From NCBI GenBank assembly GCA_963791805.1, contig CAWBTU010000004.1, positions 1,054,001 to 1,118,000 of the forward strand: 64,000 bases of DNA, written 5' to 3'. The position numbers and the translations under genes are program-made. Under the pieces are notes generated by a model. That model made no database searches. It was not told the DNA's origin and worked only from the letters and a program-made list of their open reading frames with translations. Origin of the DNA: JACMJL01 sp963791805. Its GTDB lineage: Bacteria; Bacillota; Clostridia; Clostridiales; Clostridiaceae. Position 1 is the first letter of the stretch. Each line of letters begins with the position of its first letter. Positions 8,266 through 16,138 of the stretch are shown one piece after another.

Positions 8266-9730
8266 TTACATTCTCCTTTGCAATTTTTTTCACTTTAATT
8301 ATAAAGAAATTGAAAAGCTCCATGACTATTTCATCCTTTACTATATACAATATTGCAAAATAAATTGTTGAACCTAAGACCGTGCATATTAAAATATTAC
8401 TCATATATCCTAAATTTAGGAGTTTTACAACATACAAAATACAGGTCATGCATATGGATGAAAAAATGTATTGTCGCAATGATTTTGTCATGTATATCAC
8501 TTCCACTTCTTTTATTTTTGCTTTAGAATAAAATACTCCATATAATGTACCACTGCACTCAGCGATAATAATACTTATACTAGCACCTATGTATCCATAT
8601 TTTGGTATTAAAATAATATTTAGAGAAAAACTTATAATTGCAATTAACAGTTGAGCCTTCAATGCAAATTTTTCTAAACCAAATGGTAAAAACAATTGAT
8701 TAAATTGCCAAGTGCTTAAAGATACAATAAAAACTAATAAAGACACAATAACTAAGGCTAGATATGCTTTTTCAAACTCTTTTCCACCAAAGAAATACAT
8801 TATATCTTTAGACAATATCATCATTCCAAAAACTATAGGTACGGAAAATATATAAATATAATTAATTGATTTTTTTAATATTACTTTATAGTTCTCAAAA
8901 TCATTTTCAAACAAATAAATTAGCTTAGGTAATAGTACATTAGATATAGATAAAGTTACACATAACCCAATACTGTAAATTTGACGTGCTCTACTGTAAA
9001 ATGCCACAGATTTATTTGTAGAAAGCATGCCTAAAAAAATTTGATCAAACAATGTGTACATGCTTATTATTACAGAAGATACAAAAAATATTGCTAATTT
9101 ACGCTTATGTATATTTAAATCCAATTTTTTAAAATCTAACCTCACAAATTTTCTACTATGTACAAAATTTAGTATATTAGCAAAACCTAATGCAAAAACG
9201 CTTATCAATGCATATACTAAATAATCCTCTCTCCTTTTTATAAACATAAAAATGCAAACTAAAGCTATTAATTTAACCATCAAGCTTCTCAGCGCTATAT
9301 ATCCATATTCCTCCATCCCAATGTAAAACCAATCTAATGAAAATACATTTAATAGCACTAGAATACCTACAACTAAAAACAAATTGCTTTCACAGTTAGT
9401 TTTACTATAAATAAAAATAAAGAACAGATATGCAATTAGGCTTATCAAAGTTGTGATAAAATTTAATATAAATAATTCAGAAAAAGTTTTATTTAGTTTT
9501 TCCTTATTATTTTTTACTTTTGCAATCTCTCGAATGCCATAAGTAGGTATTCCAAATGCTGCAAATATTAAAAACCAATTTGATAATGATATTGCAAAGC
9601 TATACTTTCCTAAATTGTTTGCACCTAATATCCTTGAAACATAAGGTGAGGTTACTAACGGAAATGCTATATTGAAGATATTTAATGAGAAATTATAAAA
9701 GAAATTTTTTTTAACTGATTTATTACTCAT
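8258..9730 (-). CDS. Wzx-type polysaccharide flippase
   Basis: A 490-residue polytopic membrane protein of the MOP/PST family, with about 12-14 hydrophobic segments spread over its whole length and the typical start KKNFFYNFSLNIFNIAFPLVTSPYVSRILG (written in part: FPLVTSPYVSRILG, residues 23-36). Family members translocate undecaprenyl-linked repeat units across the membrane. It is the first gene downstream of a consensus promoter at 9788-9816 and overlaps the GT2 gene by 8 bp, so it heads an operon that continues to the left edge. Its ribosome binding site is weak. A second, different flippase occurs at 57825-59282. Confidence 0.92.
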   Translation of the reverse strand: MSNKSVKKNFFYNFSLNIFNIAFPLVTSPYVSRILGANNLGKYSFAISLSNWFLIFAAFGIPTYGIREIAKVKNNKEKLNKTFSELFILNFITTLISLIAYLFFIFIYSKTNCESNLFLVVGILVLLNVFSLDWFYIGMEEYGYIALRSLMVKLIALVCIFMFIKRREDYLVYALISVFALGFANILNFVHSRKFVRLDFKKLDLNIHKRKLAIFFVSSVIISMYTLFDQIFLGMLSTNKSVAFYSRARQIYSIGLCVTLSISNVLLPKLIYLFENDFENYKVILKKSINYIYIFSVPIVFGMMILSKDIMYFFGGKEFEKAYLALVIVSLLVFIVSLSTWQFNQLFLPFGLEKFALKAQLLIAIISFSLNIILIPKYGYIGASISIIIAECSGTLYGVFYSKAKIKEVEVIYMTKSLRQYIFSSICMTCILYVVKLLNLGYMSNILICTVLGSTIYFAILYIVKDEIVMELFNFFIIKVKKIAKENVNA

Positions 9731-9787
9731 AATGCTTAGTTATCTTTCATATTTTTATTTATTTTGGTTATATTTTCCATATATGTT

Positions 9788-9816
9788 ATTATATAAACAT
9801 TTTGTGCAATTGTCAA
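9788..9816 (-). promoter_or_regulatory. Consensus sigma-A promoter for the left wzx operon
   Basis: On the minus strand TTGACA (9816-9811) and TATAAT (9793-9788) are both perfect consensus hexamers separated by exactly 17 bp. The expected transcript start near 9781 leaves a leader of about 50 nt before the flippase ATG at 9730. This implies that the flippase, GT2, DegT, WbqC, Wzz/kinase and GT genes can be transcribed independently of the sugar transferase and beta-helix genes upstream. Confidence 0.85.
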
Positions 9817-9850
9817 GTATTTCCAATTTAATTGGTTATATGATATTTTA

Positions 9851-11275
9851 TTATTTACTATATGAATCTACAGATATTTTTACTTTACTCCACATGTTTG
9901 AGCAACTGCTAAAGATTATTCTCCATGTACCGTGCCCATCGGAGCCTTTGATTCTAAATAGCTCTTTAGAATTTTCGTCAATAAATACCATATCATTTGT
10001 ATTACTATTTGAACTGACATAAAATTCAGCTCCATCATATTTGAATTTATTAGGAATTTCAATTTTAACTTCCTTTTTTTGTGATAAAACAAATAAACTT
10101 TTATAAAGATACTTCATTGTAAAGTTGGCATTGTCAACATATGCAGTATTTTTTTCATATAGTGGACACGTAAGTTCTGATTTTCCATCCTTATAAAACA
10201 CGAATGCATGAGTATTATATGGTATAGAGTTATCTGGATTGGTGGTGGTAAGTGAATTTTCTGAATATCTACCAATAGCCCCAAATATCATAGGGCTACC
10301 ATTAACAATTTCTGCGCTTGAACCAATAACATTACCTTCATCATCTAATAATGTTCCACTTATCTTGCTAGCATAGGCTAGCTTTAAATGGCTTAAATAG
10401 ATTGGATTTGTAAACAAGTATGAATTATATTGACAATTTGTATCTTCTTTAATCCATACTCCCTTAGGCAAACTTTCTTGCATTCTAGGTGATATAAACA
10501 TATTGCCTTCAGAATTGTTAAGGATAACTGCCATATCATTAATACCCTCAAATCCCACATCATAGAACTTGTTTCCATTATAGTTGTTGCTTCCCGATTT
10601 ATTAATTTTAGTAAAAGTAATTCCATAATCTCCTGATAACCTTCCCCCCATAAATGTATTTTCATTTACCCAATCCTCATTTGTTGAAGCAATTAAAGTT
10701 AGCGCATTTACTGAATCTATCCATTGAAAACTTATTTTATTGTATTGAGATCCATTTTTGTTTTTACCCTGAAGTATAATTCCATTTCTAAAACCGTTAA
10801 TAAATGAAATATCAATATCATCATTAGAACAACTTGAAATTTTAATTGCTGTGTTGTTATTTACTTTACTAGTCAAGTTTCGGATATTTAATTTACTTTT
10901 ATTGCTTGAATAATTTATTGCTACAGATACATTTTTGTCAAAGGTTATCTCACCTTGCAAATCAATTTCAGTAAAATCTGCTACATTTAAAGTAATAGCA
11001 TGTTTTGAAAAATACTTGCCTGGTGGTAAAACTAATTTACTATTTGATTTCATACTACTTGCTATGTCATTAATTGATTTTGAAATATCATTTACATCAA
11101 ATAGTGGATTTTGTGTTACATCGTAAGTAAGATTATCTACTGATTGCAACGTTGATTCCTTTTTCATTGGTATAAAGGTTTCCTTACTATATGATGATTT
11201 AATCTTTAAAGTAACTACAGCTAAAATCGTAATAGCTATTAGCGTACACATTGCCCATTTTAATTTTTTATTCAC
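9851..11275 (-). CDS. Predicted exported parallel beta-helix protein
   Basis: A 474-residue protein with an N-terminal hydrophobic segment (about residues 8-26) after a short basic stretch, suggesting a signal peptide or membrane anchor. The rest is rich in Asn, Ser, Ile and short beta-strand repeats (for example LNIRNLTSKVNNNTAIKIS and NKISFQWIDSVNALTLI), as in right-handed parallel beta-helix proteins of the pectate-lyase-like superfamily. No catalytic motif is recognised, so lyase, hydrolase or tail-spike-like binding roles are all possible. Start is a GTG behind AAGGGTG. It lies between another beta-helix gene and the flippase, so it may process or bind the polymer made by this locus (inference). 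Confidence 0.65.
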   Translation of the reverse strand: MNKKLKWAMCTLIAITILAVVTLKIKSSYSKETFIPMKKESTLQSVDNLTYDVTQNPLFDVNDISKSINDIASSMKSNSKLVLPPGKYFSKHAITLNVADFTEIDLQGEITFDKNVSVAINYSSNKSKLNIRNLTSKVNNNTAIKISSCSNDDIDISFINGFRNGIILQGKNKNGSQYNKISFQWIDSVNALTLIASTNEDWVNENTFMGGRLSGDYGITFTKINKSGSNNYNGNKFYDVGFEGINDMAVILNNSEGNMFISPRMQESLPKGVWIKEDTNCQYNSYLFTNPIYLSHLKLAYASKISGTLLDDEGNVIGSSAEIVNGSPMIFGAIGRYSENSLTTTNPDNSIPYNTHAFVFYKDGKSELTCPLYEKNTAYVDNANFTMKYLYKSLFVLSQKKEVKIEIPNKFKYDGAEFYVSSNSNTNDMVFIDENSKELFRIKGSDGHGTWRIIFSSCSNMWSKVKISVDSYSK

Positions 11276-11344
11276 TCAATCACACCCTTAAATACTTAGT
11301 TATTTATTACTTCACTTCAGATTAATGTCTAGAAAATTAAACTA

Positions 11345-11367
11345 GCTGTGAGATACTTTCCCACAGC
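11345..11367 (-). terminator. Hairpin terminator between the two beta-helix genes
   Basis: GCTGTGGGA and TCTCACAGC pair over 9 bp (one G-U) around a 5-nt loop, 10 bp beyond the stop at 11377, and are followed on the minus strand by a T-rich stretch (TAGTTTAATTTTCT). The T tract is interrupted, so termination may be partial. Confidence 0.55.
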
Positions 11368-11376
11368 CCTCAGCTA

Positions 11377-12636
11377 CTATACCCGATTAATATTATTGAC
11401 ATTGTTAATAGCAAAAAATAGTGAATCCCTTTCTTTTCCTGTATCTGCAGAAAATGCAGCATGCTGCTCTACCATATAGCTATGATTAAAATAAATAATC
11501 TGATTTTGCTTTAAAAAAATTGTATTATTGTTGGAATCATAGCCCGGAACCAGATCACCATAATATAAGGCATTTCTAGCATTGTAAAAAAGATTATTTT
11601 TTACACTTATATTCTTCAGTGGAGTAGATAAATTATATATTAATAAGTGTACAGCTACTTCCTTATCTGGTCTTACATCATAACTCCAGCCATATCCTGC
11701 ATTTATGCAAGTATTATTTTCAAACTTACAATTAACAAAGCCTGTATTTGCTGTGGAACCCGTAGCTGAAACTTCAAATGATTGACTATTGTTCCATTCC
11801 GTATTATATCTGAATATAATATTGTTAAATCCCACACTTGTTACAGGTCCTTGCATCGTATAACCTGTGTCATAACAATCATATATATTATTATATTGTA
11901 TAGTAACATTTTTTGATTCTGCCCATACTTCAATACCATTTCCATATCTCGTTTTCCCGTCACCAAAGCCCACGAGAACTGAGCCTCCTATTTCGTGAAT
12001 ATCACAGTTAGTTACAGTTGTATTATTTACAACTCCATTTATTCCATGACCTCCAGTGCCACATAAATCTAGCTCAGATATTTTGATAGCATCTTTAAAG
12101 AACAATAAGCCAATATTAGGAGCTATTTTTATATCTTTGGCTAATGAAGTAGGATTTGTCGTAGAATATACATACAAATATTTATTATTATCACTATAGA
12201 ATTCCCATTGGTTTTTTAATTCTCCTATGGAGAACCTTTTAACAGGTTTAATATTTCCGTCTACCTTCATGAAACCTATATTTACATCCTTGGTGTAAAT
12301 ATTACCAGTAAACTTTGTTGTATCCGTTAAGTCAATTTTCCATATATTATTTACATGAAGTTTCCAACTTGAAGCTAAATTTCCAATTTTATAAGCAGAT
12401 ATAACTGGTCGTTTACCCTCCCCATAAGCAGTTACAGTAATAGGTACTGCTGCAGAATTAATTGTTGGTAACATAATATTTCCATAAAAGGTATTGTTTC
12501 TTTTAAAACTAATAACATCACCTGATTTGATTATTCCCTGAGATGAATTAACTTTATTAAGTGTAGCCCAAGGTGTATTTATGCTTTTTCCATCGTTTGA
12601 ATCACTTCCTGTGTTACTAACATAGTAATTAGTCAA
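11377..12636 (-). CDS. Parallel beta-helix repeat protein lacking a signal peptide
   Basis: About 419 residues starting MTNYYVSNTGSDSNDGKS if the TTG at 12636 is used. That codon has GGGGGAG 8 bp upstream; the frame is open to a TTG at 12660 that lacks a ribosome binding site. YYVSNTGSDSNDG...PWATL is the usual first module of secreted right-handed beta-helix proteins, where it normally follows a signal peptide. Here a stop lies three codons before 12660 and no hydrophobic leader exists in any frame of the 66-bp gap. Later repeats include VTNCDIHEIGGS, VTIQYNNIYDC and VNCKFENNTCINAG. Either export is signal-less, the protein is cytoplasmic, or the 5' end was lost. Substrate unknown. Confidence 0.7.
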   Translation of the reverse strand: MTNYYVSNTGSDSNDGKSINTPWATLNKVNSSQGIIKSGDVISFKRNNTFYGNIMLPTINSAAVPITVTAYGEGKRPVISAYKIGNLASSWKLHVNNIWKIDLTDTTKFTGNIYTKDVNIGFMKVDGNIKPVKRFSIGELKNQWEFYSDNNKYLYVYSTTNPTSLAKDIKIAPNIGLLFFKDAIKISELDLCGTGGHGINGVVNNTTVTNCDIHEIGGSVLVGFGDGKTRYGNGIEVWAESKNVTIQYNNIYDCYDTGYTMQGPVTSVGFNNIIFRYNTEWNNSQSFEVSATGSTANTGFVNCKFENNTCINAGYGWSYDVRPDKEVAVHLLIYNLSTPLKNISVKNNLFYNARNALYYGDLVPGYDSNNNTIFLKQNQIIYFNHSYMVEQHAAFSADTGKERDSLFFAINNVNNINRV

Positions 12637-12726
12637 TCCACATTCTCCCCCATCTAACAAATTATTTTAACCTATAATATTCATATATTATTATATTCAT
12701 ATCAATAAAAAAGGGACTTTTAAATT

Positions 12727-13398
12727 CTATGCAGCATTCTTATCTCCAAATAAAACAAAGATTGTCCTAAATATTAATTTAATATCTACCCAGGTGTTTC
12801 GCTCACAAACGTACTTTATATCTAGTTCCATCCACTCCTCAAAGCCAATACTACTTCTTCCCATAACTTGCCAGTAGCAGGTTAGGCCTGGTTTAACAAG
12901 AAGTTTTTGTTTGTGATAACTGTTGAAGCTAATAACTTCCTTAGGCAGATTGGGTCTTGGTCCAACTATTGACATATCCCCCTTAAGCACATTAAACAAT
13001 TGTGGGATTTCATCAATACTTGTTTTCCTTATAAATCTTCCTACTCTTGTAACTCTGGGGTCTTCCTTAATCTTAAACATAGGTCCTGACATTTCATTTT
13101 TCGTCATAAGCGAATCTTTAAGTTCCTCTGCATTACTAACCATAGATCTAAATTTATACATTTTAAATATTTTCCCATTACGTCCGACTCTTTCTTGCGA
13201 AAAAAGTACATTTCCTGTAGAATTCACCTTAATTGCAATAGCCGTTAATAATAAAATTGGTAGTAAAATTATAATTCCAAATATAGAACAAATAATGTCT
13301 ATAAATCTCTTTAGCAATAAATAAGTATTTGTTTTTTCAAAATTAATTTTTTTTGAATCATTAGTATCATAAATAGCATTAATCTGTACTTTTTGCAT
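12727..13398 (-). CDS. Initiating sugar-phosphate transferase (undecaprenyl-P)
   Basis: A 223-residue monotopic phosphoglycosyl transferase of the bacterial sugar transferase family (EpsL/WcaJ C-terminal type). It transfers a hexose- or HexNAc-1-phosphate to undecaprenyl phosphate, the first step of repeat-unit assembly. Features: a membrane-inserted hydrophobic segment (about 33-56) preceded by LLKRFIDI, then GNVLFSQERVGRNGKIFKMYKFRSM, the DEIPQLFNVLKGDMSIVGPRP motif containing the catalytic Asp-Glu pair, and KPGLTCYWQVMGRS. It has a strong GGAAGGGG ribosome binding site, and appears to be the first gene of the left polysaccharide locus. It is the only initiating transferase in the window, so both loci may depend on it (inference). 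Confidence 0.93.
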   Translation of the reverse strand: MQKVQINAIYDTNDSKKINFEKTNTYLLLKRFIDIICSIFGIIILLPILLLTAIAIKVNSTGNVLFSQERVGRNGKIFKMYKFRSMVSNAEELKDSLMTKNEMSGPMFKIKEDPRVTRVGRFIRKTSIDEIPQLFNVLKGDMSIVGPRPNLPKEVISFNSYHKQKLLVKPGLTCYWQVMGRSSIGFEEWMELDIKYVCERNTWVDIKLIFRTIFVLFGDKNAA

Positions 13399-13599
13399 CT
13401 AATATCCCCTTCCGTTCCTAAATTCGTTACATGTGTTAGGTTAATATACTATTAAAAGTATTTTTTTAATTAACTAATACAAGCTACATTATTTACTATA
13501 TATTATTTAACATTTTTTTCCAAATATTATTTGAATCTATATTTCATCACAATAAAACAAATTTATAGTGATTTTCTTAAAATTTTAATTCAAAAAATA

Positions 13600-13648
13600 A
13601 AAAACTGTTCCTATTAACATATTTCTATGCTAATTAGTAACAGTTTTT
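13600..13648 (-). terminator. Long hairpin terminator of the murein/WhiA operon
   Basis: AAAAACTGTT (13648-13639 read on minus) pairs perfectly with AACAGTTTTT (13609-13600). The pairing extends inward through CTAATTAGCAT and ATGTTAATAG with a bulge and a G-U pair, closing a short loop. On the minus strand a T-rich tract follows directly, as expected for termination of the operon ending at 13863. The plus-strand promoter begins 3 bp after the hairpin. Confidence 0.6.
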
Positions 13649-13650
13649 GT

Positions 13651-13679
13651 TTGATATTGTTATAGAAATTGAGTACAAT
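13651..13679 (+). promoter_or_regulatory. Sigma-A promoter for the small membrane peptide gene
   Basis: TTGATA (13651-13656) and TACAAT (13674-13679) are separated by 17 bp and lie about 59 bp before the ATG at 13738. They point in the plus direction, opposite to all neighbouring large genes, so they can serve only the small gene. Confidence 0.7.
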
Positions 13680-13737
13680 AAATGTAACTCTATTTAAATT
13701 TACTACATATTAAACCAAATGGAAGGAATAAATTAAT

Positions 13738-13836
13738 ATGCTTAAGCTTATGATTATTACATTGATTATTTTGTTTTCATATATGCTATTATTCAGTCTT
13801 ATGAAGGCTTCTAGTAAGAAACCACCCCATAAATAA
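13738..13836 (+). CDS. Small single-pass membrane protein (32 aa)
   Basis: A 32-codon gene. Its product has a hydrophobic stretch of about 20 residues (LMIITLIILFSYMLLFSLM) followed by a basic, Pro-containing tail (KASSKKPPHK), which predicts one membrane span with a cytoplasmic tail. It has an excellent ribosome binding site (GGAAGGA, 10 bp upstream of ATG) and a well-spaced promoter at 13651-13679. It is convergent with the ytoI-like gene, whose stop lies 26 bp away. The function is unknown. The combination of promoter, Shine-Dalgarno and amphipathic layout argues against chance, although no homologue can be checked here. Confidence 0.65.
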   Translation: MLKLMIITLIILFSYMLLFSLMKASSKKPPHK

Positions 13837-13862
13837 ATATCTATTCTATTAACTCTACTTTA

Positions 13863-15167
13863 CTATTTTCTTAGAACTTTTGCAGAAAGCATTGATTTTC
13901 CCATTAATTCTTTTTTATTATCATACATATTTATCTCCATCTTGCAAAAACTTCTGCCCATATCTATTATTTCAGTGGAAATACTTATAAAGCTATCAAT
14001 CTGTACTGGTTTTACAAAGTATGTTACTATACTATCAATAAATATATTATTACTACTTTTCTTCCTTAGTGCCATTATTCCTACAGTAGATAATAGCATA
14101 TTCAGTGAGCTCCAAGAGGCTGTCCCAACTGAATCTAGCATTTCAGGAATAATCTTGCCAACAATTTGAAAATTTCCACCATTATCTTCGAATTGAAAAT
14201 TTTTAAGTATTAAATTTTCAATAGTTTCTCCCACTTGTGTGTTTCTTGACATATATTGAAGGGCTTTTAAAACATCCTGTCTAGTAATAATCCCTTTTAG
14301 AACTTTATCTTCAACTACTAGGCAAAATTCAATGTCCTCCCAAGCCATAATATGAGCAACATAGGCTACTGTTGTTTTTGGGGTAACAGTTAAAACATCT
14401 TTGCTCATAACTTTACTAACAAGTTCATTACTACTAACGTCTGAAGTAACATCCTTATAAGAAACAATACCTACAACTTTAAAGTTACTGTCAACTACTG
14501 GTACTATATCTTTTTGAGTTTCCTCCATGACACCTCTACATATTTCTACTATGTCATGAGTTTCCACATAATCAATTTCATTCTTCATTATATCTTCTAC
14601 TAGAATAATATCTTTCTTTATAAGGCTTTCAGATAATGCCTTATTAATCATACTAGCTATAGTGAAAGTATCATAACTTGATGATATAATTGGAAGATTT
14701 TTTTCATTAGCTAGTTTTTTTATATAATCACTACAACTAAAGCCCCCTGTAATAAGTACAGCAGATTCATTCATTAATGCAAGTTTGTGAGCATCTTCTC
14801 TATTCCCTACAATAAGCAAATTTCCTGGGCTTATATACTTTTCCATAGCATCAATAGTCATTGCACCTATAACAAATTTATTTAAAGTTCTGTGAATACC
14901 TTTCTTTCCACCAAGAATAGTTCCATCAACAATATTTACAACTTCAGCATAAGTTAAAGTCTCTATACTTTTTTTTTCAACCTTTTCGATTCTAACTGTT
15001 CCAACTCTTGGCATTGTTGTAACAATACCAAGTGCTTCACAATCTTTTATAGCCCTATATGCAGTGCCCTCACTTACATTTAATTCTCCTGCAATGCTTC
15101 TAACTGAAATTTTTGTGCCAACATTCAAAGAAAGTATACTTTTAATAATGTCCTCATGCTTTGACAT
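13863..15167 (-). CDS. YtoI-like HTH-DRTGG-CBS-hotdog protein
   Basis: A 434-residue multidomain protein. It has an N-terminal winged helix (about 1-60, with VRSIAGELNVSEGTAYRAIKDCEALG), a DRTGG domain (about 70-180), two CBS repeats (about 195-310, with VPVVDSNFKVVGIVSYKD and CLVVEDKVLKGIITRQDV) and a C-terminal hotdog/thioesterase-like domain (about 320-434). The domain order and length match Bacillus subtilis YtoI. CBS and DRTGG domains bind adenine nucleotides in relatives, so nucleotide-sensing regulation is plausible but the target is unknown. It follows whiA by 8 bp and is the last gene of the rapZ-yvcK-whiA operon. Confidence 0.88.
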   Translation of the reverse strand: MSKHEDIIKSILSLNVGTKISVRSIAGELNVSEGTAYRAIKDCEALGIVTTMPRVGTVRIEKVEKKSIETLTYAEVVNIVDGTILGGKKGIHRTLNKFVIGAMTIDAMEKYISPGNLLIVGNREDAHKLALMNESAVLITGGFSCSDYIKKLANEKNLPIISSSYDTFTIASMINKALSESLIKKDIILVEDIMKNEIDYVETHDIVEICRGVMEETQKDIVPVVDSNFKVVGIVSYKDVTSDVSSNELVSKVMSKDVLTVTPKTTVAYVAHIMAWEDIEFCLVVEDKVLKGIITRQDVLKALQYMSRNTQVGETIENLILKNFQFEDNGGNFQIVGKIIPEMLDSVGTASWSSLNMLLSTVGIMALRKKSSNNIFIDSIVTYFVKPVQIDSFISISTEIIDMGRSFCKMEINMYDNKKELMGKSMLSAKVLRK

Positions 15168-15175
15168 ATAATCAA

Positions 15176-16126
15176 CTACCTTTCTTCTTTTTTCAATTCC
15201 TCTGCAATTTTCTCGATTCTTCGTAGTCTATGATTCACTCCCGATTTTCCAACTGGTGGCTCTAATAACTCACCAAGTTCTTTCAGTGATTCATCTGGAA
15301 ACTTTAGTCTAATCTCAGCAATTTCCCTAAGGTTTTTAGGTAGTCTCTGCAAACCTATTTCTTTTTTAATTAATTTTATACTTTCAATTTGTCTAACTGA
15401 TGCATTAACTGTTTTACTCAAATTAGCAGTTTCGCAATTCACTAATCTATTTACATTATTTCTCATTTCCTTCATTATTCTAACATTTTCAAGATAGAGA
15501 AGAGAATTATGTGCGCCAATTATATTTAAAAGATCAACGATTTGTTCTCCCTCTTTTAGATAAATAACATAACTATTTTTTCTTTGTATTACTTTTGAAG
15601 ACAAACCGTAAGAATTTATCAATTGACTAAACTGCTCAGCGTATTCATCATTGTGTGTTACAAATTCAAGGTGGTAAGTCTTTTCTGGATTACTAATGCT
15701 ACCTCCACCTAAAAAAGCTCCTCGAATATATGCTCTTTTATAATTCTCTGTACCGTAAATATTTTCAGGAATTCCATAGAACAAGGAAACCACATCATTA
15801 TCATATTTTAAAATGGAAAGTTCAACTAATAATTCCTTAACATTTAAATCTTCAGTAATCATGATAACATAAATATTATTTTTCTTTAGTGAATTACTTT
15901 TTTTCACCATAATTCTAGTATGAATATCAAAATATTCTTTTAATAACTTAAAAACAAGCCTAGCTATAGCTGGATTTTCTGTAACAACTCTAAAGCTAAA
16001 CCTCTTATTTGTCACTCCTAATGTTCCACTAACTTTCATAATTGCAGAGAGAGTAGCTACTGCCTCTTCCTTTGTAAATTCATTTATTCTGCAAACTTCA
16101 CCTTTAACTTTTGCTGAAAACGACAT
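15176..16126 (-). CDS. whiA: WhiA family DNA-binding protein
   Basis: A 316-residue WhiA. The N-terminal half is a LAGLIDADG homing-endonuclease-like scaffold (SGTLGVTNKRFSFRVVTENPAIARLVFKLL; then RAYIRGAFLGGGSISNPEKTYHLEF, which in WhiA lacks the catalytic residues). The C-terminal domain is helix-turn-helix (LREIAEIRLKFPDESLKELGELL, PPVGKSGVNHRLRRIEKIA). WhiA is a conserved DNA-binding protein of Gram-positive bacteria linked to sporulation in actinomycetes and to cell division and chromosome segregation in Firmicutes. It lies directly downstream of yvcK, the canonical order. Length is as expected and the gene is intact, unlike yvcK. Confidence 0.95.
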   Translation of the reverse strand: MSFSAKVKGEVCRINEFTKEEAVATLSAIMKVSGTLGVTNKRFSFRVVTENPAIARLVFKLLKEYFDIHTRIMVKKSNSLKKNNIYVIMITEDLNVKELLVELSILKYDNDVVSLFYGIPENIYGTENYKRAYIRGAFLGGGSISNPEKTYHLEFVTHNDEYAEQFSQLINSYGLSSKVIQRKNSYVIYLKEGEQIVDLLNIIGAHNSLLYLENVRIMKEMRNNVNRLVNCETANLSKTVNASVRQIESIKLIKKEIGLQRLPKNLREIAEIRLKFPDESLKELGELLEPPVGKSGVNHRLRRIEKIAEELKKEER

Positions 16127-16138
16127 TTGTTAAAATAC

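Larger units (their letters stand above)
13399..13737. other. Intergenic region between EPS locus and housekeeping block
   Basis: This 339-bp AT-rich gap separates the left polysaccharide locus from the ytoI-like gene and the plus-strand micro-gene. It holds a long hairpin (13600-13648) and a plus-strand promoter (13651-13679). Its left 200 bp, the expected leader and promoter region of the sugar transferase, contains no clear hexamer pair and no recognisable riboswitch. Confidence 0.6.
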
